Assembly (NCBI RefSeq): GCF_008728515.1
Contig: NC_044978.1
Location: forward strand, 9,120,452 to 9,184,451
DNA length: 64,000 nucleotides
Origin: Papio anubis
Taxonomy: Eukaryota > Chordata > Mammalia > Primates > Cercopithecidae
Direction: 5' to 3'
The notes below the pieces were generated by a model that worked only from the letters and a program-made list of their open reading frames with translations, searched no databases and was not told the DNA's origin. The translations under genes and the position numbers were made by a program. Numbering within the stretch: position 1 is the first letter of the stretch; the number at the start of each line of letters is the position of its first letter. Of the stretch, positions 33,656 through 45,257 are shown piece by piece.

Positions 33656-33963
33656 GTTGTTTTCTTATATTGGTATTGTCATTAATATCCACACTACCCT
33701 CACAGTCATCTACTTCATTTGTTTTCATATTTATGTATTTAGTCATTTATTTCAGGAACACTGTAACAACATACTGTTTTTCCAAGTGAATAAATTGAGA
33801 AAAAACAAATGTCTGTGATATGCCAACAAGATATTTTCTCCAAAGGCCAGCATAGATCTTTCAAGAAAGCAACAAGAAGGTTAGAGCACACACCTTGTGT
33901 AGAGCAGACACATGTCTTGGTATTTTCAGGTCATGCTGTGGAAAAGATGGAGAAAAAAAAAAA
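33656..33963. other. Unique sequence
   Basis: Nothing recognised. Ends in an A run next to the following Alu. Confidence 0.45.
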
Positions 33964-34271
33964 CCCAGGCTGCGTTTGGTGGTTCATGCCTGTAATTACA
34001 GCACTTTGGGAGGCTGAGGAGTGAGGATTGCTTGAGGTCAGGAGTTTGAGACCAGCCTGGTCAACATAGTGAGACTTCATCTCTCAAAACAAAACAAACA
34101 AACAAAATTGCCATTCATGCTAGTGCAGGCCTGTAGTCCCAACACTTAGGGAGACCGAGGTGAGAGGACCACTCGAGTCCAGGAGCTGCAGGCTGCAGTG
34201 AGCCATGATTGCTCTACTGCACTCCAGCCTAGGAGACAGAGTGAGACCCTGTCTCTAAAAAACAAACAAAC
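33964..34271 (+). mobile_element. AluJ-type SINE
   Basis: Starts cccaggctgcgtttggtggt; first monomer ends in an (AAAC)n linker at 34088-34107; second monomer starts ccattcatgctagtgcaggc and ends gagaccctgtctctaaaaaa. The high divergence and the gcagtgagccatgattgct state suit AluJ. Confidence 0.96.
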
Positions 34272-34851
34272 AGATACTCCAGCGCCCCTAGAGAAGCATA
34301 GAACATGGGATTTTGAAGTAAAAACATTTCTGATCTTCTAAAATGTCTGAGAGAGCCTAGCTCCTGAGAGAGCCAAATTGTTCTGCATGCTGTATTCCTT
34401 ATATTCACAAAGTCAATGTCTCACATATATTACAACAGAAGAGTGGTCTTTTTATTTAGGGTCCTTATGGCTTTCTGTAACAGTAAAATAACGAGAGTTC
34501 TTATTGAGGTCTCATACCCTCCTGCTGTTATTTAATACAAGAACGATTTTCCTTACACATCGTTGGAAATATTATCACACTACACGGGAGTTAATTTTAT
34601 TTCCCCAGGGCCAGAAATATAGAATACGTGGTTTTCTACCACCTGTTAATAATACAAAAATGCTAGTTTCTTTTGGCTACGTATTGTTACACAAAGAAAA
34701 GATTTAAAACTTTAGAAAAAAAGCATACAATATGATAAGTTAAAAGTAAACAAATATGAAAGATTCTGATTTAAACATTTCTAGTAGAAAATACTTGTAA
34801 ATATGAACATAAAAGGCCAATTGCTTTATAATAATTTGTCTACGAATTTCC
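34272..34851. other. Unique sequence
   Basis: AT-rich, nothing recognised. Confidence 0.45.
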
Positions 34852-34980
34852 TGCCCGATAGATGATCACCCACTTGAGGGCAAGGGCATTTTGTCTTACT
34901 CATTTTTCATCATCAGCACTCCACAGTTTCTCATATAATTCCTAAAATTATGTGTTGCATCCATTAACAAATGAATGAAA
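34852..34980 (+). mobile_element. L2 LINE 3' end
   Basis: Forward L2 terminus: cttgagggcaagggcatttt, gtcttactcatttttcatca, cactccacagtttctcatat and a tail ccattaacaaatgaatgaaa. Confidence 0.85.
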
Positions 34981-35369
34981 AATATACAAATTTAAGATTT
35001 TTTTTTTTAAATGAGGATGAAAATCCAAAGACTTTGTTTCATAGAACTTATTTTCAAATGAGAACGATGGTTGGTTCTAGGACATGCCCATCTCCCACCT
35101 CTGATATAATCTGTGGATTGCCCACATTAATCACTCTTTGGGGAAACGGCATTGAAGGCAAATATTCAGTGAGATCTGATGGAAAATGAGACCTGATGGT
35201 GATAACAACCAAATCATTTACTGTTAGAATTTTAATACTATTAGTTAAATGGACGGATGTTAGAATGGACAAGTGATCATGAAAGAATGTTCCCGGCAGC
35301 ACTATATCATTAAGTCATTACTTACATGGCTTATACTAATTCTAGATAAATTGATACTACTATGGAATA
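34981..35369. other. Unique sequence
   Basis: No repeat recognised. Opposing short frames at 34971-35302 are not supported. Confidence 0.45.
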
Positions 35370-35758
35370 CATTGTACTGCTCCCACCCCACCCCACCCCA
35401 CCCAAATTTCATATGTTGAAGCCCTAATCCCCAGTGTGATGGTATTTGGAGATACAGCCATTGAGAGATAATTAGGCCATGAAGGTGAATCCCTTATGAT
35501 GGGATTAGGGCCCTTACAAGAAGAGAGAGGAGACCTCTCTCTCTCTGTGTCCCTCTCTCTCTCTCTCTTTGCCATATGAGGACATAGCAATAAAACTGCC
35601 ATCTGCAAGTCAGGAAGAGGGCCCTCATCAGGAACCAAACCAGCCAGCACCTTGATCTTAGACTTCCCAGCCTCCAGAATGGTAAGAAATCAATGTCGTT
35701 TGCTTAAGCCACACAGTCTATGATTTTTTTTTTATAGCAGCCTGAGCAGACTAAGACA
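35370..35758 (+). mobile_element. MaLR LTR (MLT1/MST type, ERVL-MaLR)
   Basis: Landmarks in order: aaatttcatatgttgaagcc, ctaatccccagtgtgatggt, gatgggattagggcccttac, a CT-rich run, gccatatgaggacatagcaa, ccttgatcttagacttccca, gcttaagccacacagtctat and the terminus gactaagaca. Solo LTR without internal sequence. A (CCCCA)n patch sits at 35384-35403 and (CT)n at 35536-35570. Confidence 0.92.
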
Positions 35759-36624
35759 GATACCTTGCAGCATTCAGACAGAATGGCTAGTTTAGCCTAA
35801 TCAAACTCTTAGTCAGGTGAGGATGCAGTTAGTTGAGGATACAATTAGTTAGGCGAGGCCTGGATCTGGGCTCATGCCTGGGAGGAAGGGATAAGGATCA
35901 TCCTGGTTAGTCCCGAGTACCCCACAACGAAAGAATCACATGTGAAAAAATAGGAGACCCATCCTAAAAATAAACAAAATCATTATATATAATATTATAG
36001 ATAATAATTATATTTATAATGTTTTATATATATATATACACACACACACATATATAATTTTCTTTAGTTTTAGGAAACAATCTGTTTTTGGTTTTACCAC
36101 CTCAATATTTTAAAATCCACATTTTCTCATGCACAGTTGATGTTGGCTGTCCCCAGAGGTGTTGTGAAAATGGACTTACTTCGATTCAATGAATCTAAAG
36201 GTATAGAGGGCATTGAACATTTAGAGTCAAGACTTAGTATCCCATTCTTTTACATGTTGCAGAGACTGAAAATCCATTATTTATGTTCTTTTGAACCATG
36301 AGACATCCTTTGAACCATGAGTTTCTTTAGCCTGGAAAATAAGCTTTTTAATTTAGAATACTACAGCTTGGAGCTACATACACAGGATGTACGCATCTTC
36401 ATGGGATAGGAGAGAGTGCATTACAATGTAGGACTGTTTCGCCACCTGGGGAGATGCTGGCCTTAAACCCCTGGAAGAACACCTCAAGACAGAAGGAACC
36501 TGGGTCACCATGATCCCTTCTAGAACATGAGGCTTCTTGGGGTTCTGAAAACAAATTACAAGTACTTCAAACTAAAGAGGTTTTTTCTTTTTTGTTAATC
36601 TGCAAAGTTAACCCCGGCAATAGC

Positions 36625-36649
36625 AAAAAAAAAAAAAAAAAAAAAAAAA
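36625..36649. repeat. Poly(A) tract, 25 bp
   Basis: Uninterrupted A run with no recognisable retroelement immediately upstream. Confidence 0.95.
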
Positions 36650-36750
36650 GATCAAAGAAAAATGTATTTCCAAAGAAAAAGGACCATAATAGTGATAACC
36701 TGAAGGTCACATTACAAAAAGTTATAGTGAAGTGTTGCAAAATATGAAGC

Positions 36751-36769
36751 TTTTTTTTTTTTTTTTTTT
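36751..36769. repeat. Poly(T) tract, 19 bp
   Basis: Uninterrupted T run 101 bp downstream of the poly(A) tract, again without a recognisable element beside it. Confidence 0.95.
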
Positions 36770-37267
36770 CACCAAATGAAGTGATGCAGGTAACTCTAAT
36801 TCTGTTTTCAAGATAACTGGGAGGTAAATATAGGTAAACAGAGAAGGAGGCAGATTCAGCAACTTAGGGAAATGTCATTTTCACTTGGTTTGACTAATGT
36901 TCCTAGTCAAGCTAGAGAAGCATTTATATTAAACTATCACTATTAAGAAGACAGTGTGACAATGGGAAAATCACAGTTGTTTCCACAGCCTCTTTGGAAA
37001 TGCTTTTGTAATACAGAAGGCAAGTGTGAATTCAATCCAAAGACATTAAATCTCAGTAGGCAATGGGAAAATCTTATGTTTTCAGTTTGATGAAAATAAC
37101 ATATTTGTCCCATATATGTATATGCATCTTTTTCCAACATGGGAATTGGAAAAGAACATTTGCAAATAATTACCTAAAGTTTATTGCTCGAAAGTCTACA
37201 ATGGCAAAACTTTGAGAAGGAAAGAAATCAGGGCATGTACAATAGTATAGATAAAATTGGAACTATT

Positions 37268-37322
37268 TCATATATATATATAGAAATGTGTGTGTATATA
37301 TACATATATAAATATATATATA
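37268..37322. repeat. TA-rich microsatellite
   Basis: Runs of atatatatata with tgtgtgtgtatatata in the middle. Confidence 0.9.
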
Positions 37323-37522
37323 GGTACAAAGTTAAAATAGTTGTGTGTGCTGATCACCTTTTTTTGTGTAGGTGTTCAACACAATTATATAGGAAAATAA
37401 CGCAGTCCCCAGACGTTTACCTTAGTTTCTTCAGTAAATGCTATATCTATATTCACATTACTTAATATTTATCTTTTTAAAAGAGTAAATAAATTCTGAA
37501 CCATTAATCATTTACATAGTTT

Positions 37523-37849
37523 GGCTGGGCATGGTGGCTCACGCTTGTAATCCCAACATTTTGGGAGGCTGAGGCAGGCGGATTACCTGAGGCCAGGAGT
37601 TCGAGACTAACCTGGGCAACATAGTGAAGCCCTGACTCTACTAAAAATACATAAATTAGCTGAGCGTGGTGGCGGGCACCTGTAATCCCAGCTACTTGGG
37701 AGGCTGAGGCAGGAGAATCTCTTAAACCTTGGAAGCAGAGGTTGCAGTGAGCTGAGATCACACAATACTGCACTCCCGTCTGGGCAACAGAGCGAAACTC
37801 GGTCTCAAAAAAACAAACAAAAAGACAAAAACAAAAACAAAACCAAAAC
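37523..37849 (+). mobile_element. AluS-type SINE with target-site duplication
   Basis: Complete dimer from ggctgggcatggtggctcac to gagcgaaactcggtctc, with an (AAAAC)n tail. catttacatagttt (37509-37522) and catttacgtagttt (37850-37863) form the duplication with one CpG/CpA difference. The 89-codon minus frame is its translation. Confidence 0.98.
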
Positions 37850-37863
37850 CATTTACGTAGTTT

Positions 37864-38179
37864 GTGTTAATGTTAGAAATAATGATGAAAAAATGCTAAA
37901 TAATTCTGTGAATCTCTTACAGCTGACTTCTCATCATACTTGAGTTCTTTTAGTTTGGCATCCTAAATTACCAAGGAGACCTTCTTGACTCCCACAAATT
38001 GCTATATTGATCAATGTCTACAAAATTTCTTAAGAAGTGAGCATTTCTTTTCAGGGCTACTGGATTCTCCTCTGATATATAGTCCCTTGTAGTGAGTTAT
38101 GATGCCTTCTTGATTTACATGCCATCTTCCAGTCTCTCTCTCCTCTGCAGATGTGTCCAAATAAGCACTACTATTGTTC
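37864..38179. other. Unique sequence
   Basis: Nothing recognised. Confidence 0.45.
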
Positions 38180-38290
38180 CATCTTTTATTCATTATGCAA
38201 ATGTTTATTCAACATTGAAGGGAATACAAAGATGCATGCAATGGTGTTCTAGTCTTGAAGGAGTTCACAGTTGCATGTAGACAGCTTAGG
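38180..38290 (-). mobile_element. L2-type fragment
   Basis: gtttattcaacattgaaggg, aatacaaagatgcatgcaat and cttgaaggagttcacagttg resemble the reverse L2 3' end (aagatgaataagac ... aaggagcttacag). Confidence 0.7.
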
Positions 38291-38329
38291 CTACACATTA
38301 CACCAATGGCAGTGATAATAAATACTTTC

Positions 38330-38822
38330 ACCTTTATTCATTTAAAACCTTTGCAATGACTTCACATTAACTATAAAGTCCCTTCTCTTTAGTAGGCTGC
38401 TCATAGTCCTTGACCAGCTATGCTTCCAAATTCATTTCCTCCTCCATATACAATGTCAATTTGGGGAAGGAATATGATCATTTTATTTCCCAAGTCTCCA
38501 CAAATGCTACTTTCCTTGTCTGAATGCCCTTATCACATCTCAAGGCTTCTTATGATATAATCATTTTTTTAAAATCCAGTTTTATTCCCTCTAGTATCAA
38601 AATGTCTTTCTTGACCTTTACAGTTACCAGTTATAGTTCCTACTGTAAATTCATGAGGTTTTTTTTTGACCAATTAGTGACATTTCCTATATTTTAGCTA
38701 TGTATTATATCTTAACTTCTAAATGTGTGTTTATCCTATATCATCCCCTGAAATCCTTAACACAGGTGCAATGCACACAGTATGTTGAGAAAATACCTGA
38801 TGCATAAATTAATAAATGGAGG
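38330..38822 (+). mobile_element. L2 LINE 3' part
   Basis: Forward L2: gaccagctatgcttccaaat, gtctgaatgcccttatcaca, caaaatgtctttcttgacc, and the end aacacaggtgcaatgcacac ... ataaattaataaatgg. Adjacent to an opposite-strand L2 piece, so two copies or a rearranged copy. Confidence 0.82.
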
Positions 38823-39295
38823 TGTTCACCACTTTATGATTTCTCCATCAGAGATAAACCAGAGCTGAGAATACCCAACATGGAGGGGTTAAGACTCCAA
38901 TTTAAATAGGAAAAAAAATGAAGCTTAAAAAAACTTCTAGGGAATGCAAAGACCTGCCATTGAAGACTGGAGTGAAACAAAACATTTGCCAAAGGGAAAA
39001 GGACACGTTTGATAGAAACATTACAAGTCCCAAATTAATTTAAGTACCAAATCCAACATCTATGGAAAAGGAGGAGACGGTTTGGCCAAGAAAGGGAACG
39101 CACTTCTTCGTAGAAGGCTTTGAGGGAACAGACGGTGTTCCAGTTCCTGCTGAACTGAGTTAGTCATGTCTGAGGATACCCAGAATGAGACCTGCTCAGC
39201 ATCCATGCAGTGATCCGTGTGGTCCCGCTTGTGGTTAAGTTGCTTCCTGCATTGCTTCCAAGTGGCAGGATTAAATCCACAGTGGACTTTCATCA
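38823..39295. other. Unique sequence
   Basis: A 78-codon minus-strand frame at 39060-39296 has no recognised domain. No repeat identified. Confidence 0.45.
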
Positions 39296-39460
39296 AAGGC
39301 CTCTATTATGTGCTCATGCATATGTCAGTGAATGAGATGCTCTATGGTAGTGAGTGCTTATTCTCACTTGACAGCTCAGGGAACTGAGTAAAGTATTAAT
39401 AGATCTAATGGCCATGGCTATTAAAGTGACTGAGCTCCAATTTGAATGGTGATTTCACAG
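39296..39460 (-). mobile_element. MIR SINE, weak
   Basis: cctctattatgtgctcatgc and ttctcacttgacagctcagg, gaactgagtaaagt resemble reverse MIR. Strongly diverged. Confidence 0.5.
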
Positions 39461-40627
39461 ACGATTCTTTTTGTATCTTTAGTTTGTTCTCATTTTTTAA
39501 GATTTGTGAGCCCCTTTTATAGTAATACCTACTTTTCTGCAGCCCCATTAGAATTTAAAAATAATTACCCTACCAATTTTGTCAAGTGGAAGAAAAAGAA
39601 CTGACAAGAAATATGAAATTCTATCAGATTAGTCTACCATAAAATTATATTATACATTGTATTTTAAATAATATCCCATTTCTAATCTTTGCATATAATA
39701 CAAACTTCAATTTTTTCTCATGTAATAAATAAGGCACATTGCCTAATTAGTTTCGTATCAGTCTTGGGGGTTGGGGAAGGGAAGCATGATTTTTTTTTAA
39801 ATACAACTCCAAAAAGTGACATGTTGATTTTAGAAAGAGATTAAATTTAACATCATGTTATTTTATTTTTTAAAATTTGATTTACATATTGCATAGTAAG
39901 TGTTATCTGATAAGCATAACTTACAAATTTAGGGAGACTCATTTTGAGGTAAATTTGTAGAATTTTGTAGAATTAATATGTTTATATTCCATATCAACTT
40001 GTTATTTTTCTTTCCACTGTTATTCAGTAGTGAATTATGCACATAAATTAAACAATATATGTCTTAGAACACAACCTATTTATAACTGATTTATAACCTA
40101 TTTATAACTATTTCTAAACCACAACACCAAGTAAAATCCTGTTTAGCGATAAACGAAGTGACAGAATCAAAAGCAGAGTTATGAGACCTATGGTGACCAA
40201 CATGGTACTTTATTTTCTAAATAATCACCCATAGGCTCTTTAACTACTTTATTTTGGAAGCAAGCACATTGAAATGATTATTTTCTGTACTACTTTTTAG
40301 CAAATGGAAATCAATACACATTAAGAACGTGAACCTTCAGCATAACTTTGAGAACTACTGGAACTTCTGAAACTATTAGGAAGGGAATCGTTTTGGAAAC
40401 TGCTATACAGAGGAGAAGGTGAAGAAGGGCCTTTGCAGAGGGGAGATGAGTCATTATCATCACATGTGGGCAGCCAGCAAACAGTGAGGTGCAGTTCTGA
40501 CCTTCAGCCTCTCTCACTAATTCAATGCACAAGTTGACTGCTGAGTTAGTAATGCAGCTATGTTGGAATGTCAAAGACCAGATACACTCTCACTGCAGTG
40601 GCTCCAGAGGTGACAGTAGAGCTTCCA
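39461..40627. other. AT-rich unique block
   Basis: No repeat recognised. Short local repetition 'aacctatttataact' near 40072-40110. An 87-codon minus-strand frame (40311-40574) is unsupported. Confidence 0.45.
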
Positions 40628-40756
40628 GCCTTTATTTATTTATTTTTATTGATACATCATGGCTGGTGCATATTTTCAGGGTTCACATGATAATTTGATA
40701 CATTCATATAAATCAAGTAAGTGTAATTGGATTATCCATCACCTTAAATATTTATA
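40628..40756 (-). mobile_element. L1 LINE 3' end fragment
   Basis: tttatttatttatttttatt, gatacatcatggctggtgca, catgataatttgatacattc, and gtaattggattatccatcac match the reverse 3' UTR of older L1 (L1M-class). Confidence 0.9.
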
Positions 40757-40988
40757 TTTTCTTTACTTATAGCCTTAATTGATGTGACTTTCAATGACTT
40801 AAACATATTAAATTCATCTAGTCATGAGAATTTAGCAGCTGAAATCGAACATTTGAAGTGTTAACATTGGCGAACTTATAATTAAAGAATAATTTACAGA
40901 AAGTTGACCTAAAAGGTAAACTCTGCGTTATTATTGATGGCCAGACTATCCAAGTATAAAACTCCATGTATGGATCATTTTATTTTTA

Positions 40989-41387
40989 TTTTGTTTTGTT
41001 TTTAGTTTTGTGGGTACCTAGTAGGTATATATATTTATGGCATACGTGAGACATTTTTACACAGGTGTACAATGCCCAATAAGCACATCAGGGTAAATAG
41101 GGATATCCAACATATCGGGCATTTATCCTTTCTTTGGATTACAAACATTCCATTTATACTTTTTTAGTTATTTTTAAATGTACAAATAAATCATTTTAAC
41201 TGTCATTACCTCACTATGCTATCAAATACTAGATCTAATTCATTCTATCTAACCATAATTTTGTACCCACTAAGCATCCCCACCTCCCTTTCCCCTGACT
41301 ACCCTTCTCGGCCTCTGGTTACCATAATTCTAGTCTCTATCTCCATGAGGTTTTTAAATTTTTCTTTTTTAGCTCCCACGAATAAGT
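40989..41387 (-). mobile_element. L1 LINE 3' end with target-site duplication
   Basis: Reverse L1: tttagttttgtgggtaccta, catcagggtaaatagggata, ctcactatgctatcaaatac, attttgtacccactaagcat, ggcctctggttaccataatt, ctatctccatgaggttttta and tagctcccacgaataagt. Flanked by identical 16-bp copies gatcattttattttta at 40973-40988 and 41388-41403. Truncated to about 400 bp. Confidence 0.96.
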
Positions 41388-41403
41388 GATCATTTTATTT
41401 TTA

Positions 41404-42628
41404 AGCCCTGCCTTTCGATTACATAGAGGAAATCTGTGCAACTTCCATAAATATAATTGGGAACACTTTGCAAAATTAAAACTGTCTCTTTAGGCTTAGG
41501 TCTAAATGCCACTCATGTTATTACTGTCTCTAGTGTTGGTCTTCCGAACTTTTGTCACTGGTTTTGAGGTTTCAATTTATTTAACGAAGCTTTGAGAGTA
41601 CAACAAAATACAATGTCAGATGGGCAAAATTAATTTTTTGAATTCCTGAGGGAAGTAAACTAGTTGGAGGACAAGATAATGTAAACTTAAAAAGCGAAAC
41701 AAAGAAAGAAACCTAGAAACCTCATTATGAAAGTCAATAAATCATTTGTAATTTCCTTACAAACTTATGCCCGGTAAACTCTATGTTAATTCGAGATGGA
41801 GTCTCTCTCTCTCTCTGTCTCTCTGTCTCTTGCTCTCGCTCTCTAAATGTTTTACATTTTTCAAACTACCACATGGGATTACCATATAGGGTTTCCATAA
41901 ACTAAATTTCCTGTAGAAGGTGGGCAACTAGTGATACCTTATCTTCCTTCAAACTAGAAAGCCTTTGCAAATAATCTAGAATTGGGATTGTTGGCATCTG
42001 CCAAGATTATTGAAGCAGTTGGTCCTTGTTTTCTCTAATGGTGGACTGAGTTTTGAAAAAAGGGTTACAGTTACATGAAAAATGTTCCATCAGCAACACT
42101 AAAGGTACAAAAACAGATGAAAAATATCTTTTATGCCTAAATCTTAGGGTTTTTGTTCAGCGGTTTTGTATTCACATCTCGAAGTGTGTGCCATTTTAAT
42201 GACAACTCATTGTGTCCTAGAAAAACTCTACTTCATAATTTCCTTCTTTTATAAATAATGTGGCTGAAAACAAGAATGGATTCTTTTAAAAATACTTGAT
42301 GATGTTAGTTCTCAACCCTCAGCCTCAGAAGACTGGGTAACACAATGCCTTTTTGAAAACGAAATAAAAGGCACAACTGCTAAAGTAAAAAGACGTTTCC
42401 TGTGTAATATACTAGTGAACATGAAGATCAAATCTAACAAAGTCATGCAGCAGAGGAGAGAAGAGGCACGGCGAAACAAGCAGGTACAACAAAGGTTGTA
42501 GCAAACATCTCGACTCAAGTTTCAGAAGGCGAAAGAGAACCCTAACCCTATGCTAATGTTTAAGAATACACACCTGCACTTACTCATCCTATAGCTGTTT
42601 GAAGTAGTAGACTGACATAATTCTAGTG
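41404..42628. other. Unique sequence with TC microsatellite
   Basis: Apart from the TC run at 41799-41845, nothing recognised. A 68-codon minus frame at 42312-42518 is unsupported. Two telomere-like units (ccctaaccctat, 42540-42551) are too few to matter. Confidence 0.45.
41799..41845. repeat. (TC)n-rich microsatellite
   Basis: Interrupted run of ctctctctctctgtctctct, cttgctctcgctctct. Confidence 0.95.
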
Positions 42629-42940
42629 TGTTGTTGTTGTTGTTGTTTGAGAAAGAGTCTCACTCTGTTGCCCAGGCTGGAGTGCAGTGGTACGACGTGA
42701 TCTCAACTCACCGCAGCCTCGACCCCCCGGGTGCAAGTGACCCTTCCACCTCAGCCTCCCAAGTGGCTGGGACTCCAGGCACATGCCACCATGCCCAGCT
42801 ATTTTCTTAATTTTTATTTTTTGTAGAGATGGGTTTTGCCAAGTTGTCCAGGCTGGTCTTGAACTCCCAGGCTCAAACGATCCTCCTGCCTCCACTCACA
42901 AAGTGCTGGGATTAGAGGTGTGAGCCACTGTGCCCAGTCT
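42629..42940 (-). mobile_element. AluJ-type SINE with (GTT)n tail
   Basis: Tail replaced by tgttgttgttgttgttg, then gagaaagagtctcactctgt, a full dimer with linker ttaatttttattttttgtag, ending gtgagccactgtgcccagtc. Overlapping opposite frames (42623-42895) are Alu translations. Confidence 0.97.
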
Positions 42941-43171
42941 AACCTAATTCCTGTATTTTTTTAACATAGCTAGCTAGCTAGCACACTTTTCTCTATGTCC
43001 AGTCATGGATGAGTCAATGCACAACTGGGGAGTCACATGTAGAATACCTTCTGAAATTCTTGACCTTCTTGGCTTGAGGATTGTCCAAGAGAGCCTTGAG
43101 AGCCTTGAGAGGCTTCTGGAGCTTGAGAGCCATCAGTGGGATGGCACAAGAGGAGATCTCCTTGTACACAT
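42941..43171. other. Unique sequence
   Basis: Contains a short (AGCT)n run at 42968-42982 and a local triplication of 'gagccttgag/gagcttgag' near 43090-43130. No gene seen. Confidence 0.45.
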
Positions 43172-43405
43172 ACCAACAGTTCATTTACTGAGCACCTACT
43201 ATGTGCCAGGGAGTGCCCTAAGCACCTATTGTGATGACCTCTTTTAACCCTACAACAGCTTCATGTTAAAGTTTCTCTTCTTACCCCATTTCACAGTTAA
43301 GGAAACAGAAGCATAACAATTAAGTGAAAAGACGGTGCTCACCCAGCTAGTCAGTAACAGAGCAAAACTGCAAACTCAGCCATCTGGCTCCACGGCCTTT
43401 GCCTT
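43172..43405 (-). mobile_element. MIR SINE, nearly complete
   Basis: Reverse MIR: catttactgagcacctacta, tgtgccagggagtgccctaa, ccccatttcacagttaagga, cacccagctagtcagtaaca and catctggctccacggcc. The best preserved reverse MIR in the window. Confidence 0.97.
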
Positions 43406-43772
43406 CCTCCTTCAGCTCTGTTCTGCTTTATTGGACAAAAGCTTGCCTTTTCCCTGGTAAAGTCGTTTTAATCACCTGCAGTGGATGGGGTACAGAACTT
43501 ATTAGCAAGGTCTCTGGTGATTCTGCACTAATTTTAATTACCCCTTTGTTATGATGGGGTGTGCAGTGAGGGAGGTAAGGCTGAGCTGTGTGGGAAGCCA
43601 GGTTTTTCGTTACTAAATATCTTAACAAAGATGGTTCCTGCCAGTTATAACACCTTTATAACCCCTTCCCCAAATTTAAGGTATATTACTTTCCGACTTG
43701 GCTATGATAAAGAAAAGTTGGATTTTTCTTATTTTGTTTGCTTCCTTAATTGGCATAATTTAATCTAAAAAA

Positions 43773-43810
<38 letters not shown>

Positions 43811-44567
43811 CTACTTCATTAAGCTTTCTCTGTTTTTCCTTTAAGTTGCATAGAGCTAAAACTGACACCTGAGGAAGAGACTAATTGGTAGGTTCTGTAA
43901 TTGTATGTAGTTTCAGTCTCTAAATGTGAAAACTGGTTGTGTTCATCAAATTATTTGCAAATTCAAATTCACTAGTTGTTTGTTGTTCATCAAATTTTTC
44001 GTTGAATGTTGCTTTTCTACTAAACTTTCAAATTTATTATTTACTAATGTATTTATCTTTAACAGAGGGAACATTCCATGGGAAAGAGAAAAAGATTTCC
44101 TTTTCGTTAAGTGTCTGAATACTAGCCTAGTTTTGTTTGCTTGTTTTGGAATATATACCCCACATATACCTTGCTACACATATATCTATATAGGAAAAAA
44201 TATTTAAAGGGAAGAAATAAAATAGCTCAATTCAGGCACAGTTATATTGTCAAGACATAGTTCTAATAACAATTAAAATATATTACCCTGAAAATGATGT
44301 TTTATCTACAGGCATGATTGAACTGACTGTTATGATAGTGAATTTTTTTTTAATAAGAAAAGAGGTAAGATTTTTAAACTGACTAAACTGCCTTGGCCCT
44401 TGCTTAGCTAAGTATATAGGCAAGATTTATAACTTCAGTGATTTACAGAGCATGTCTTGATATTATTCCTATACTATTCAATATTGCTGCCTCTTCTTAC
44501 TCTGATTCGATATTAGGTGCCTAAACTTATAAATAAGATGTTCTTAGAGGAGGTCCTTTCACCAAAT
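43406..44567. other. Unique sequence with CA microsatellite
   Basis: Only the CA run at 43774-43808 is recognised. Frames of 66-93 codons are unsupported. Confidence 0.45.
43774..43808. repeat. (CA)n microsatellite
   Basis: Pure alternating AC run of about 17 units. Confidence 0.98.

Positions 44568-44607
<40 letters not shown>
44568..44607. repeat. (GAT)n trinucleotide microsatellite
   Basis: Thirteen consecutive gat units without interruption, abutting a MIR. Confidence 0.98.
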
Positions 44608-44800
44608 AACAGCAGATATTTACTGAGTGTTGCTACAGTTAAATGTTATATAGACATTATATCATATCTCTTTTCACAGATGATGAAAATGAGATTCAGG
44701 GAGTTAAGTCAGTTACCAATGATGGTTCAGTAAGAAAGATGAAGATTTAAACCCATGTGTTTATGACTCTAAAGCCCTTGCTTTTACTACTACAAATGAC
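44608..44800 (-). mobile_element. MIR SINE
   Basis: Reverse MIR: agcagatatttactgagtgt, cttttcacagatgatgaaaa, tgagattcagggagttaagt, aagatttaaacccatgtgtt and atgactctaaagcccttgc. Confidence 0.93.
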
Positions 44801-44935
44801 TGTTCATATTTATAATTTATGATGTTAATTTTCTCAAAATAAAACTTTTTTAAAAGACCACTGCAAAGTTAAATGAAAGATTTTAGGCTGTAATGGAGAA
44901 CATTCTACCATATATTCAAATGGAGAAATGAGATG

Positions 44936-45215
44936 CCCGTGATTTAATTTCACTAGATTCAACAAGATTTTTTATTTAGAGTACTTACATAATTTAAAAA
45001 TGTTTTATTTAGAATGATTAAATCATTCCCATGATTTAAATAATTTATTTCAGTGATTTAACAATTATTTAATAGAATAATTTAATAGAATTATTAAATA
45101 ATTTTTTATTTAGAATAATTAATTCCCATGATTTAATTTCATTGGATTCAGTAATATTTGTTATTTAGAATTTTTAAATTCTAAATAAACTTTTTAATGA
45201 ATTATAACAAACTGT
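44936..45215. repeat. Degenerate tandem repeat, about 94-bp unit, three copies
   Basis: Unit starts at 44936 (cccgtgatttaatttcac), 45028 (cccatgatttaaataatt) and 45125 (cccatgatttaatttcat), spaced 92 and 97 bp. Each is followed by versions of ttttatttagaataatta. The first and third copies are the closest. AT-rich but with a real word structure. Confidence 0.8.
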
Positions 45216-45223
45216 TTATAAGG

Positions 45224-45257
45224 TTTGTATCACACTGTTGTACCAGTGTGATACAAA
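45224..45257. repeat. Perfect 14-bp inverted repeat (hairpin)
   Basis: tttgtatcacactg (45224-45237) and cagtgtgatacaaa (45244-45257) are exact reverse complements around the loop ttgtac. Lies 9 bp after the degenerate tandem array. Confidence 0.97.

Larger units (their letters stand above)
35759..37508. other. Unique sequence with homopolymer and TA tracts
   Basis: Holds a TA/CA-rich patch (35983-36058), A25 (36625-36649), T19 (36751-36769), and a TA/GT patch (37268-37322). The phrase tttgaaccatgag occurs twice 18 bp apart near 36290-36320. No gene or transposon recognised. Confidence 0.5.

Noticed and set aside
40072..40110. Local repetition of 'tataacctatttataact'
   Set aside because: Short, imperfect and AT-rich; ordinary slippage.
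42535..42552. Telomere-like ccctaaccctat
   Set aside because: Only about two units; far too short for an interstitial telomeric repeat.
42968..42982. (AGCT)n palindromic run
   Set aside because: Short four-base simple repeat with no further structure.
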